64,000 nucleotides of DNA from Bog-159 sp035499555. GTDB taxonomy: Bacteria; Acidobacteriota; Terriglobia; Bryobacterales; Bryobacteraceae. Below are positions 8,562 to 21,027 of this stretch, one piece after another; position 1 is the stretch's first letter, and each line of letters begins with the position of its first letter. The position numbers and the translations under genes are program-made. The stretch lies in assembly GCA_035499555.1 (NCBI GenBank), contig DATJYO010000090.1:62001-126000 (forward strand), in the 5' to 3' direction. A model generated the notes under the pieces. It did no database searches. It saw nothing but the letters and a program-made list of their open reading frames with translations, and was not told where the DNA came from.

Positions 8562-9088
8562 TCACTCCGCCCGCAACGCCCACGCCGGGTCGACCCGCGC
8601 TGCCCGCCAGGCCGCCGGCAACACCGCCACTGCAGCCATCAGCATCACAATCAAAACCACGGCAGCCACCGCCCACGGCTCCCACTGCCGAACATCATAG
8701 TACGCGTCGGATCCAGATCGCCGCCGCCGCATACGCGCACAGGCCGAGACCCAGCCCGCTGGCCGTCAAGAGCAGGGCCTCCCGCGAGAACAGACCCACC
8801 ACCCGCGCGGGCAACGCTCCTAAAGCCATCCGCACGCCGATTTCCCGCGTGCGCGATTTGACGGCGTAGTCCAGCGCGCCATACAGTCCGACACTCGCCA
8901 GCGCGGCGATGGCGCCGAACATCATCGAAAGCCACGCCAACAGACGCTCCTGCCACAGGGACGCTTCCACCTCCTCGCGCAAGGTCCGCACTTCGAGTAC
9001 CGGCAGTGAGCGCCGCCGTGATGGTGAATACCGGGCTTCGCGCCAGCAGCCGCGCGCCAAACCGCAGATCGCCCCACAAGCTCCGCAT
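8562..9088 (-). pseudogene. Remnant of an ADOP/FtsX-type ABC permease
   Basis: Pieces of one permease lie in order on the minus strand but in different frames. The normal ADOP N-terminus MRSLWGDLRFGARLLARSP starts at 9088. It is joined near 9000 directly to the C-terminal part (VLEVRTLREEVEASLWQERLL, then FGAIAALASVGLYGALDY and REIGVRMALGALPARVVGL). After a shift near 8705-8715 comes the final WEPWAVAAVVLIVML to DPAWALRAE, ending at TGA 8562-8564. A complete ADOP protein is about 800-890 residues; here the central MacB-type extracytoplasmic domain and most membrane helices are missing. This is an internal deletion plus a frameshift, and no functional product is expected. An intact member of the family lies divergently next to it. 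Confidence 0.82.
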
Positions 9089-9197
9089 GCTCCTATTTAG
9101 CCTATCGGAAAACGGATTCGAGAAGCGCGAATTTCGATTCGGTTTTGGATGCGGCTTGACGAGCCGCCACGGCGGATGTATTGTAAATGGTTTAGGC

Positions 9198-9213
9198 ATG
9201 AATTGTAATTCAT
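9198..9213. promoter_or_regulatory. Probable PadR operator palindrome
   Basis: ATGAATT-GT-AATTCAT is a perfect 7-bp inverted repeat in an AT-rich island just before the padR start codon at 9224, flanked on both sides by TTTAGG. PadR proteins bind AT-rich dyads of this kind. Its position over the likely core promoter or leader suggests autorepression of the padR-permease pair. Binding itself is inferred. Confidence 0.5.
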
Positions 9214-9223
9214 TTAGGTATTC

Positions 9224-9559
9224 ATGGGCAAACCATCCGACCTCATCCAGGGCACGCTCGATCTGTTGATTCTGCGGACCATCTCAGCCGAACCGAAGCA
9301 CGGCTGGGCCATCGCCAAGCGCATCGAGCAGGTCAGTCAGGACGTCCTCCAGATTACTCAGGGCGCCCTCTACCCGGCGCTGCACCGGCTGGAACAGCAG
9401 GGCTGGATTCGATCTTTCTGGAAGAAGACCGAAACTGGGCGCGAAGCCAAGTTCTACGAACTGACCAAGGCCGGCCGCGCGCAGCTCAACAAGGAACTGG
9501 CGCAGTGGGAGCGGCTCTCCAATGCCGTCGGCCTGGTGATCCGCATGGCGGAGGACTGA
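9224..9559 (+). CDS. PadR family transcriptional regulator
   Basis: The 111-residue winged-helix repressor starts DLIQGTLDLLILRTI and continues with HGWAIAKRIEQ, QGALYPALHRLEQQGWI and the wing FYELTKAGRAQL. Its length and sequence match the small PadR proteins that accompany ADOP permeases throughout Acidobacteria. The stop codon directly abuts the permease start, so the two are translationally coupled. The palindrome at 9198-9213 is a candidate autoregulatory site. The inducer is unknown. Confidence 0.93.
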   Translation: MGKPSDLIQGTLDLLILRTISAEPKHGWAIAKRIEQVSQDVLQITQGALYPALHRLEQQGWIRSFWKKTETGREAKFYELTKAGRAQLNKELAQWERLSNAVGLVIRMAED

Positions 9560-12226
<2,667 letters not shown>

Positions 12227-12276
12227 TCTTTAAAATCAATTACTTGGCGTTGCGTAATTTAGATCGGAGGGTCCGG

Positions 12277-12282
12277 TATAAT
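12277..12282 (+). promoter_or_regulatory. TATAAT -10 box upstream of a small ORF
   Basis: A consensus TATAAT follows the AT-rich stretch at 12227-12262. No well-spaced -35 hexamer is visible (TTGGCG is 27 bases away and TTGCGT 21), so the promoter is weakly supported. It would transcribe the intergenic region holding the small ORF at 12387. Confidence 0.25.
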
Positions 12283-12386
12283 GGAAGTGTACCCTTCAGG
12301 ACCTCCTGCGGGGCACGTTTGGATTACTTCCATGACTCCCCCGAACCGATTTTGGCCCCTTTACGACGACCAGGAGGTGGAGATTT

Positions 12387-12584
12387 ATGACAACCTCTCC
12401 TGGGATCTCCCCGGCAGGACCCGCCAACCCCGCGGCGAAAGACGGCCGGCGCAGCGCCGGCAACGTCGGACGACCCGGTAGCGGCAACTCTTATTCCTTC
12501 GGGAAGTTCGGATTCGCCTTCACTTCGTTCAACTGGGCCGTATGCCGCTGGCTATGCGCCGAGAGCAGCAGGACCCACTGGTAG
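12387..12584 (+). CDS. Possible small ORF with a strong ribosome-binding site
   Basis: The ATG is preceded by AGGAGGTGGAG at good spacing, one of the strongest Shine-Dalgarno sequences in the window, and a TATAAT box lies 105 bases upstream. The 65-codon product (TTSPGISPAGPANPAAKDG at its start) is Pro/Gly/Ser-rich and matches no family I know. Its last third runs antisense through the end of the DinB-like gene, which argues against a real C-terminus. A shorter peptide, an expressed leader or chance are all possible. The intergenic stretch 12227-12490 holds nothing else beyond the hairpin at 12445. Confidence 0.25.
   Translation: MTTSPGISPAGPANPAAKDGRRSAGNVGRPGSGNSYSFGKFGFAFTSFNWAVCRWLCAESSRTHW
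12445..12461. repeat. GC-rich perfect hairpin
   Basis: GCCGGCG-CAG-CGCCGGC is a perfect 7-bp stem with a 3-base loop, about 30 bases downstream of the DinB-like gene's stop and inside the small ORF. It could end transcription of the minus-strand operon, but it lacks a T-run on either side. Confidence 0.35.
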
Positions 12585-13090
12585 CCATCCATCGTTTTCA
12601 GAACCGGATGATCGAAATGGTGGCTGCGCAGGTCGTCCTGTGTGTCGCGTACGTAGGCGATGGTCTTTTCCCGGCTGGCCTTGAAGTGATCCAGCAACTC
12701 CTGCGGCGTGGCGAATGTATGCTTGGGCTGTAGCGGTGGAGGCGCCTGAAACTTCTGCGTCCGGTTCACGACCGCTTTCAGAATGAACTCGTCCGTCACA
12801 GCGTCGGTTTTATCCGGATTCGGCGGACCCTGCATGATCCTGGCGATGTTGCCGAAAATGAGATCCTCGCTCAAGGCGATATGCTCGGCGCACTCGAATA
12901 CCGACCAGGTCTTCTCGTCGGGTTTGAAGTTCCATTGCGCGGCGGAAAGGCCGGCCACCGAATCGAGAAAGGCCTGGCGGCTGGCAGTCAACTCGGCGAT
13001 CGCCTGGTCGCGCTCGCCCTGGGTCAGCGTGCCCGCGAACATCGGGGCCGCGGCGAGAATGGGAGCAACAATACAGAGCAGCTTTTTCAT
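12491..13090 (-). CDS. Exported DinB-fold protein
   Basis: The 199-residue protein has a Sec signal peptide (MKKLLCIVAPILAAAPMFA) and a four-helix DinB-like domain. The putative metal-binding histidines are in ECAEHIALSED and in SAHSQRHTAQLNE near the C-terminus. Helix motifs SVAGLSAAQWNFKPDEKTWS are typical of the DinB_2 branch. DinB-fold proteins are metal-binding, and some are thiol S-transferases or damage-inducible proteins of unknown role. An exported version implies a periplasmic job. It is the last gene of the minus-strand run that includes the Gfo/Idh/MocA oxidoreductase, 44 bases downstream of it. Confidence 0.82.
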   Translation of the reverse strand: MKKLLCIVAPILAAAPMFAGTLTQGERDQAIAELTASRQAFLDSVAGLSAAQWNFKPDEKTWSVFECAEHIALSEDLIFGNIARIMQGPPNPDKTDAVTDEFILKAVVNRTQKFQAPPPLQPKHTFATPQELLDHFKASREKTIAYVRDTQDDLRSHHFDHPVLKTMDGYQWVLLLSAHSQRHTAQLNEVKANPNFPKE

Positions 13091-13134
13091 GCCTTGTATA
13101 GATGCTCTGCCGGCCGCCCCGATTCAAGCGGAAG

Positions 13135-14481
13135 TTATGCTTTTACCGCCTTGTTGACCACCTTCTGGTTCTTGTCGTCCCAGTAGAGGACGCGGCCTTC
13201 GCGGTAGGATTGCACGGCCATGGAAATGGTCACCTGCGCATGGAAGCCGGTATCCACATCCAGCGTGGGTTTCTCGCGGGTGTGCATGCAATCGAGGAAG
13301 TTGGTGATGTGGGCCACGATGTCGCTCTTCTTTTCCACCGGGATCTTGGTTTCCACATCGTCGCCGAACTTGGCCTTGTACGCGTCGTCGATCACCCGGC
13401 GCTCGGGCCGCAGGGTGATATGGTCGGTGGGCGCTTCGAACATGCCGTGATCCACCATGATGATGGTACCTTCGTGGCCGCGAATGAGGCCGGGGATATG
13501 CTGCGAGTTGGCCATCGTCGAACTGAGCACCAGCGAATGGCCGGCCGGGAATTCGGCCATCAGGTGGAACGTATCGGGAACTTCGCGCTCGTCCTTGAAA
13601 ACGTAAATGCCGCCGCTGGCGGTGACCCGGCTGGGGAACTGCGGCTCGGACCAGCAGATATTCAAGGGCGCGACCACATGAAAGAACAGGTCCGTGGCGA
13701 TGCCGCCGGAATAATCCCAATACTTGCGGAAACGGAAGAAGCGGTCCGCATCGTACGGCCGCTTGGGCGCCTTGCCCAGCCACATCTTCCAGTCGATGTA
13801 GTTCTCGCCCTTGCCGTCCGGACCGGCGTCCTTGTCAATGGGCCAGTTCCATTCGCCCTCCTTGGAGTTGCGGTGATAGGAACCCTGGCTCATGATCATC
13901 TTGCCGATGGCGCCGTCGGCGATGTATTTCTTGGCGACGTGCCACTGCAGGGCCGAGGTGGTCTGCGATCCCACCTGCAGGACGCGCTTGGTTTCCCTGA
14001 CGGTCTGCGACAGATGGCGCGCTTCCTCGACGGTGTGGCACATGGGCTTCTCGAGGTACACATCCTTGCCGTGGTCCAGCGCCTCGAGGGCGATGGGGGC
14101 GTGCCAGTGATCCGGGGTGGCCACGACCACCGCATCGATATCCGACCGGTTGATGATCTCGCGGTAGTCCAGGTAGCCGTCGCACTTGTGGCGGTCGGCG
14201 GCTTCCTTCTTGCGCTTCTCGTAAACGTCGGCCACGGCGACCACTTTGCACTTGCCGGTGTCCTCGCCGATCCTGGAGAACTGGCCGGCGAGATAAGAGC
14301 CGCGCCCGCCGACGCCGATGACGCCTACGTTGATCATGTCGTTGGCGCCCAGCACCCGCCCGGTCGCCGCCGCACGAGCGCCTTTGGCGAACAGTCCCTT
14401 GGCGGCTCCCAGGGCGCCGGCCGCGACTGCGGTCTTAACCATGAAATCTCTACGGTTGACAGCATCTTGATTGTCGGACAT
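13135..14481 (-). CDS. Tat-exported Gfo/Idh/MocA family oxidoreductase
   Basis: This is a 448-residue protein. A twin-arginine signal (NRRDFMVKTAVAAGALGAA) precedes a Rossmann domain (GVIGVGGRGSYLAGQF, then AVADVYEKR). The EKPMCHT segment holds the family's conserved Lys, and GIATDLFFHVVAPL lies in the C-terminal dimerisation domain. Family members oxidise or reduce sugars and polyols, or open glycosidic bonds through 3-keto intermediates, with tightly bound NAD(P). Tat export of the folded, cofactor-loaded enzyme is typical of the large acidobacterial and planctomycete expansion. An AGGAAAGG ribosome-binding site precedes the ATG. The substrate cannot be deduced. The aldo/keto reductase upstream in the same run may act on related carbonyls. 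Confidence 0.92.
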   Translation of the reverse strand: MSDNQDAVNRRDFMVKTAVAAGALGAAKGLFAKGARAAATGRVLGANDMINVGVIGVGGRGSYLAGQFSRIGEDTGKCKVVAVADVYEKRKKEAADRHKCDGYLDYREIINRSDIDAVVVATPDHWHAPIALEALDHGKDVYLEKPMCHTVEEARHLSQTVRETKRVLQVGSQTTSALQWHVAKKYIADGAIGKMIMSQGSYHRNSKEGEWNWPIDKDAGPDGKGENYIDWKMWLGKAPKRPYDADRFFRFRKYWDYSGGIATDLFFHVVAPLNICWSEPQFPSRVTASGGIYVFKDEREVPDTFHLMAEFPAGHSLVLSSTMANSQHIPGLIRGHEGTIIMVDHGMFEAPTDHITLRPERRVIDDAYKAKFGDDVETKIPVEKKSDIVAHITNFLDCMHTREKPTLDVDTGFHAQVTISMAVQSYREGRVLYWDDKNQKVVNKAVKA

Positions 14482-14536
14482 ACTTTGTGCCTTTCCTGTG
14501 GCTGAAGGACCAGTGTATCCGAAATTGCGGGCGGCG

Positions 14537-15520
14537 TCAGCGCTCGCTGTCGAGCATGGCCATCTGTTCGTCGCCGTAGCGCGTGCCGGCGACCGCGGCG
14601 GGATCCACGATCCGCTCCAGTTCGGCGCAGTCGTCGCCGCTCAGCCGGATGCTCGGCGCGGTCAGCGCTTCCGCCAGTTGTGCCCGGGTGCGCGCGCCGA
14701 TCAACGGAACGATATCCTCGCCTTTGCTCAACACCCAGGCGATGGCCGCTTGTGTTGGCGTCAGATTCCGTTCGCTGGCGAAGGCGTCCAGGGCGGCCAG
14801 CAGCTTCACGTTCCGTTCGTAGTTGGCGCCCACGAATCGCGGAAAATAGGCGCGCAGATCGCCGCTGGAGGCCGGCCGCGAGCCGCTCAGCAGGCCGCGG
14901 GACAAGACTCCGTAAACGGTAGCCGCGATGCCCAACTCGCGAAGGGTTGGCAGAATGGCGGGCTCGATGCCGCGGCTGATCAGCGAATATTCGATCTGCA
15001 GATCGCAGACAGGCTGGACGGCATGCGCGCGCCGTATGGTTTTTACCCCGGCTTCCGACAGGCCGGCGTACCGCACGTGCCCGGCGCGGATCAGATCGGC
15101 AATCGCGCCGACCGTCTCTTCGATGGGCACCGCGGGGTCCACTCGCGACAGACGATAGATGTCGATATGATCCGTCTTCAGCCGCTGCAGACTGTACGCT
15201 GCGAAGTTCTTGACTGCCTGCGGGCGGCCGTCCACACCGAGCCACGCCCCGTTGGGTGCGCGCATCGCGCCAAATTTCACCGATAGCAGGACGCGGCCGC
15301 GCCGGCCTTTCAGGGCGGTACCCAGAAGCATCTCGTTGTGACCCATGCCATAAAAATCGCCGGTATCGAGCAGATTGATGCCGGCGTCGATGGCGGCGTG
15401 GATGGTGGCGATGGATTCGGTCTCGTCGCTGGGACCGTACATGCCCGACATCCCCATGCAACCCAGACCCATGCGGGAGACCATCGGCCCGGAGCGGCCC
15501 AGTTTTACCAAATCCGCCAT
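14537..15520 (-). CDS. Aldo/keto reductase lacking the canonical catalytic His
   Basis: The 327-residue TIM-barrel protein has family motifs GLGCMGMSGMYG, LLDTGDFYGMGHNEMLLG (Asp and Tyr of the tetrad), VLLSVKFG (Lys), and PLIGARTRAQLAEAL of the NADPH-binding site. The tetrad His, normally in a Y-x-L-H-R-x-D-P segment, is Ser125 here (DIYRLSRVDP). A related subfamily that reads Y-R-P-A-R-x-D-P also lacks this His, so the enzyme may use a different proton relay or act on another class of substrate. It sits 15 bases after the SGNH hydrolase and 55 before the Gfo/Idh/MocA gene on the same strand. Confidence 0.9.
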   Translation of the reverse strand: MADLVKLGRSGPMVSRMGLGCMGMSGMYGPSDETESIATIHAAIDAGINLLDTGDFYGMGHNEMLLGTALKGRRGRVLLSVKFGAMRAPNGAWLGVDGRPQAVKNFAAYSLQRLKTDHIDIYRLSRVDPAVPIEETVGAIADLIRAGHVRYAGLSEAGVKTIRRAHAVQPVCDLQIEYSLISRGIEPAILPTLRELGIAATVYGVLSRGLLSGSRPASSGDLRAYFPRFVGANYERNVKLLAALDAFASERNLTPTQAAIAWVLSKGEDIVPLIGARTRAQLAEALTAPSIRLSGDDCAELERIVDPAAVAGTRYGDEQMAMLDSER

Positions 15521-15535
15521 GGTGCGCTTCCCGTC

Positions 15536-16294
15536 TTATTTCAGCGCCTTCTCGATGGCCGTCTCGGCTATCGGCGCCATCAACTCATAGCCTTTGCCGT
15601 TGGGATGCAGCCCGTCGCCGGAGCATCCGTCACGGAACATGCCCTTGTCGTCCACCACGGCGGCATAATAGTCAGCGAATCCGGCGTGCACCTGGCCGGC
15701 ATATTCGCGCAGCCAGGCATTGATCTTCAGGATGTCGGCCGGGGGACGGTTCACCGTCTGTTTGAACCGGGTGTAGTCGCTTACCGGGGTCAGCGAGCAG
15801 AGGATCACCTTGATGCCGTGCGCCTGCGCCAGTTCGGTCATGGCGCGTAAGTTCTCCTCGATCATGGTGGCCGTCTCGGGACCGGTGTTGCCGGCGATAT
15901 CGTTGGTGCCGGCGAGAATGATGAGCGCGGCGGGTTTCAGATCGATCACGTCCGGATACATGCGCACCAGCATCTGCGGCGTGGTCTGGCCGCTGATTCC
16001 GCGATTGACGTAAGGCTTGCCGGGAAACGATTGCGTCAGCCGCCAGCCATCCGTAATGGAATCCCCCAGAAAAACGACCCGGCCCGCTTCGGCGGCTTGG
16101 GACTTCAAACGCTCGTTATCCTGGCTATAGCGGCCGAGCTGGTTCCAGTCCTCAAGCTGCCCGGTCAGGTTGCGTGCCTGGAATAACAGGCAGCAGTTGG
16201 CCTTGGGCGGATTGTATTCCTCGACCAATTGGCCGCGGGCGGCGGCCGGCAGCAGCAGCAGCGGGATCAGGAAAGCTCGGGCGTTTCGAGACAT
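15536..16294 (-). CDS. Secreted SGNH/GDSL hydrolase
   Basis: The 252-residue protein has a signal peptide (FLIPLLLLPAAARG). All four SGNH blocks are present: FLGDSITDGW with the nucleophilic Ser, NRGISGQT with Gly, LAGTNDIAGN with Asn, and DGLHPNGKGYE with the Asp/His pair. Such enzymes are esterases or lipases, often carbohydrate or lysophospholipid esterases in the periplasm. The start overlaps the end of the upstream MFS gene by 28 bases, which suggests co-translation. The exact substrate is unknown. Confidence 0.92.
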   Translation of the reverse strand: MSRNARAFLIPLLLLPAAARGQLVEEYNPPKANCCLLFQARNLTGQLEDWNQLGRYSQDNERLKSQAAEAGRVVFLGDSITDGWRLTQSFPGKPYVNRGISGQTTPQMLVRMYPDVIDLKPAALIILAGTNDIAGNTGPETATMIEENLRAMTELAQAHGIKVILCSLTPVSDYTRFKQTVNRPPADILKINAWLREYAGQVHAGFADYYAAVVDDKGMFRDGCSGDGLHPNGKGYELMAPIAETAIEKALK

Positions 16295-17511
16295 GGGTCG
16301 TTCTCCTTGGGCTTACGCAGCCAAGCATAACCCACGGCGCCGACAACTCCCAACATGGCGGCACTGCCGAAATAGAGGTTGCGGATGCCCAACTGCTGCG
16401 CCACCGGTCCGGCTACAAACATGGCGAATACCTGCGACATCGCCAGCAGCGACATGAGGCTGCTGCTGACACGTCCCAACAGCGCGTGGGGCGTCTCCTG
16501 TTGCAGCAGGGTCTGGGACGGCACCATGATGAACGCGGCGCCGAAACCCAGGCCCAGCATGCCGAGGGCGGTGGTGGAGATGCGGCCGAATACCGCCGTC
16601 ACCAGCACGGCAGCGCCCATGCCGGCCAGGCCGTAAATCACCATGAATTGCTGCGGAACGCGCGAAGCGGCGCGATGGATTAACTGCGTGCCGGCGATCA
16701 TACCGACACCGATCAGCGAACCGAGCGTTCCGTAAAGGGCGGCGTTGGAGACCAACACGTCGCGCACGTAGACCGAGAGGAGCGCTCCGAAGCAGCGCAC
16801 GGCGAACATGCCCGCGGTCATGGAGAGAATCACGAATGAGATCACCGCATGCGTGAAAATGAAGCCGAAGCCCTGCCGCATCGAGGCCAGCACGGACCTG
16901 GCAGCCGTGCCCGGCGCCGGCGCGCGGTGTATGGCGAGGGTCATCACCATGGCGGCCGAAAAGAAGAAGCTGAAGCTATCGAAAAGAAAGCAGGCCTTGG
17001 CGCCGAACCATTGGACCAGCAGGCCGGCCACGGCCGGGCTGATGATCTGCGAGCCTTGCACCGCTTGCGACATCAGTCCGTTGACGGCCAGCAATCCGGC
17101 GGCAGGCGCTATGGCGCGGACGGCTACCGACTGCGCCGGTACGAAGAACGCCGACACCGTGCTGAGCGCGAAGAAGATGCCGTAAATGGCGTTGAGATCG
17201 TGCACGAAGATCAAGCCAAGGACCAGCACGCCGCGGATCAGGTCGCTCGAAATCATGGTCCACTTGACGTTCCATTTGTCGACGTAGACACCGGCGAGCG
17301 GGCTGACCACGGCCAGAGGCAGCAGGTATGCCACCAGGATCATGCTGACTTGCGTGGCGGTGCCGTGCAGTTTAAATGTTACAAAGCTGAACACGGCGAA
17401 GATCGCCAGAAAATCGCCGAAGATACTGATTAATTGGGCGAGCCAAAGCCGGCGGACGGATTGAATCTTCAACACGTCGCGAAAAGACAGTTGTGGCGTA
17501 GGACTGGCCAT
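16267..17511 (-). CDS. MFS transporter, EntS-like (DHA3) exporter
   Basis: The 414-residue polytopic protein has about 12 membrane helices, a motif-A-like loop VYVDKWNVKWTMISSDLIRG after helix 2, and a family-typical FVPAQSVAVRAIAP segment in helix 4-5. The family exports drugs, siderophores or other small molecules by proton antiport. It follows the YjbR gene by 25 bases and precedes the SGNH hydrolase with overlapping ends. The substrate is not predictable. Confidence 0.88.
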   Translation of the reverse strand: MASPTPQLSFRDVLKIQSVRRLWLAQLISIFGDFLAIFAVFSFVTFKLHGTATQVSMILVAYLLPLAVVSPLAGVYVDKWNVKWTMISSDLIRGVLVLGLIFVHDLNAIYGIFFALSTVSAFFVPAQSVAVRAIAPAAGLLAVNGLMSQAVQGSQIISPAVAGLLVQWFGAKACFLFDSFSFFFSAAMVMTLAIHRAPAPGTAARSVLASMRQGFGFIFTHAVISFVILSMTAGMFAVRCFGALLSVYVRDVLVSNAALYGTLGSLIGVGMIAGTQLIHRAASRVPQQFMVIYGLAGMGAAVLVTAVFGRISTTALGMLGLGFGAAFIMVPSQTLLQQETPHALLGRVSSSLMSLLAMSQVFAMFVAGPVAQQLGIRNLYFGSAAMLGVVGAVGYAWLRKPKENDPCLETPELS

Positions 17512-17536
17512 GCTGGTGGAACCTCCGCGGATCTTT

Positions 17537-17881
17537 TTATCTTAGCAGAGCGGCGCGCGTCTTCTTGGGCAGTTTCTCCACGACCAGGGTATAAGATCCG
17601 CGCAGCAGGCGCTTGATCTCAGCCGGAGTCAGGGCGTCTTCCGTCTCCAGGGCGACCCATTGGTTGCGGGCCAGGTAGGGCGCTTGTATGATTCCGGGCC
17701 GCTCGGTCAAGTCCGCGAACTCGGCCGGCGTACACTTCAACGACAGCCACGTGTTAGCAGGCTCCAGCGCCAGGATGGCGAATATTTTGCCGGCAATTTT
17801 GAAGACCAGGCTGTTCCACTGCACGGTCTCGGCCGCCTGGGGCAGAGACATGCAGTAGCGCCGCACCCATTCGATATTCAC
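17537..17881 (-). CDS. MmcQ/YjbR family protein
   Basis: The 114-residue protein has the N-terminal RRYCMSLPQAAETVQW, a central KIFAILALEPANTWLSLKC and the C-terminal PAEIKRLLRGSYTLVVEKLPKKT. These define the small CyaY-like or double-wing DNA-binding fold of the family. The cellular role is not established. The gene begins three bases after the lepA stop and is probably in the same transcript. Confidence 0.9.
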   Translation of the reverse strand: MNIEWVRRYCMSLPQAAETVQWNSLVFKIAGKIFAILALEPANTWLSLKCTPAEFADLTERPGIIQAPYLARNQWVALETEDALTPAEIKRLLRGSYTLVVEKLPKKTRAALLR

Positions 17882-17884
17882 CGG

Positions 17885-19705
<1,821 letters not shown>

Positions 19706-19761
19706 GCGGTATGATGTTGCGGTGGGGCAAGTGTGTCTTGCCTTTACAGATTATCCCATAT

Positions 19762-20547
19762 ATGTCGTACAGCAACATCCGGTTTGAAGTGGACGGCGCG
19801 GGCATCGCGCAGCTCACGGTGAACCGGCCGGAGAAACTAAACGCGTTGAACAGTGAGACGGTGCTCGAACTGCGCGATGCGGTCGAGCGCGTGGGGGGCG
19901 ACGCCGCCGTACGCGCGCTGATGATTACCGGCGCCGGAGAAAAAGCCTTCGTCGCGGGGGCGGATATCAACCAGCTCGCACTGCTCACGCCCATCGAGGC
20001 GCAAGCCTACGCCGAGCGCGGCCAGCGCGTTTTTCGTGCGATCGAGATGCTGGCCAAGCCGACCCTGGCGGCCATTAACGGTTATGCGCTGGGCGGTGGA
20101 CTGGAACTGGCCATGTCGTGCGCCGTGCGCGTGGCGAGCGAGAATGCGCGCATGGGCCAGCCCGAAGTCAAACTGGGAATCCTGCCGGGCTATGGCGGTA
20201 CGCAGCGCCTGCCGCGCCTGGTGGGCCGTGGCCGCGCCTTGGAAATGCTGCTCTCGGGCGAGCCCGTGACGGCTGCGGAAGCCCATCGCATGGGACTAGT
20301 GAACCACGTGGTGCCGCAGACCGAACTGCTGGAATTCAGCCGGCAATGGCTGCGCAAAGTGCTGGCGAACGCTCCGCTGGCGGTGGGCCTGACGCTCCAG
20401 GCCGTGGATGTGGGCCTGGAGGCGGGTCTGGAGCAGGGCTTGCAATTTGAAGCGGCGGCGTTCGGCCTGACCACCGCTACGGAAGACAAACGCGAAGGCA
20501 CGCGCGCGTTCCTGGAGAAGCGGGCGGCGGCGTTTGCGGGAAAGTGA
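19762..20547 (+). CDS. Enoyl-CoA hydratase/isomerase family protein
   Basis: The 261-residue crotonase-fold protein has the NRPEKLNALNSETVLEL entry helix, oxyanion-hole segments AFVAGADINQLALL and AINGYALGGGLELAMSCAV, and the catalytic region MGQPEVKLGILPGYGGTQRL with its Glu. It hydrates trans-2-enoyl-CoA in fatty-acid or amino-acid breakdown; related family members do other CoA chemistry. The ATG at 19762 gives the usual family length. An in-frame ATG at 19711 would add 17 unconserved residues. It precedes ribH by only three bases, so it may share that transcript. Confidence 0.94.
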   Translation: MSYSNIRFEVDGAGIAQLTVNRPEKLNALNSETVLELRDAVERVGGDAAVRALMITGAGEKAFVAGADINQLALLTPIEAQAYAERGQRVFRAIEMLAKPTLAAINGYALGGGLELAMSCAVRVASENARMGQPEVKLGILPGYGGTQRLPRLVGRGRALEMLLSGEPVTAAEAHRMGLVNHVVPQTELLEFSRQWLRKVLANAPLAVGLTLQAVDVGLEAGLEQGLQFEAAAFGLTTATEDKREGTRAFLEKRAAAFAGK

Positions 20548-20550
20548 CAC

Positions 20551-21027
20551 ATGCCGAAAGTGATCGAAGGTCAACTGACAGCGGCGGGGCTCAAGTTTGC
20601 GATTGTCATCAGCCGCTTTAACAGCTTCATCAGCGAACGTCTCTTGAGCGGCGCGCTGGACGCGCTCACGCGCACCGGCGGCCAGCCGGACGCTGTGGAA
20701 GTCGTGCGGGTTCCCGGATCGTGGGAATTGCCAGTGGTAGTGGGCGAGTTAGTCCGGCAGAAGCGGCACGACGCGATTATCTGCCTGGCGGCGGTGATCC
20801 GGGGCGACACGCCGCATTTCGACTACGTGGCCAGCGAGGCCGTCAAGGGCATCGGGCACGCAGCCGCGGCCAGCGGCGTGCCGGTGGCGTTCGGCGTCCT
20901 GACGTGCAACACGCTGGAGCAGGCCATCGATCGCGCGGGCGCCAAGAGCGGCAACAAGGGATTCGATGCCGCCATGGCCGCCATCGAGATGGCGAACCTG
21001 ATGCGGCAGTTGCGCCAGGCACGCTGA
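20551..21027 (+). CDS. ribH: 6,7-dimethyl-8-ribityllumazine synthase
   Basis: The 158-residue protein matches the whole family: VISRFNSFISERLLSGALD, VPGSWELPVV, AAVIRGDTPHFDYVASEAVKG with the catalytic His, FGVLTCNTLEQAIDRAG and GNKGFDAAMAAIEMANL. It condenses 5-amino-6-ribitylamino-uracil with dihydroxybutanone phosphate in riboflavin synthesis, normally as a 60-mer or pentamer. The stop overlaps the nusB start (TGATG), a very common gene pairing. Confidence 0.98.
   Translation: MPKVIEGQLTAAGLKFAIVISRFNSFISERLLSGALDALTRTGGQPDAVEVVRVPGSWELPVVVGELVRQKRHDAIICLAAVIRGDTPHFDYVASEAVKGIGHAAAASGVPVAFGVLTCNTLEQAIDRAGAKSGNKGFDAAMAAIEMANLMRQLRQAR

Noticed and set aside
12445..12461. Hairpin as a definite intrinsic terminator
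   Set aside because: No T-run follows on either strand, so it is listed only as a repeat.
20721..21026. Upstream extension of the nusB frame
   Set aside because: It lies wholly within ribH and is not protein-like. NusB homology begins at the ATG that overlaps the ribH stop.
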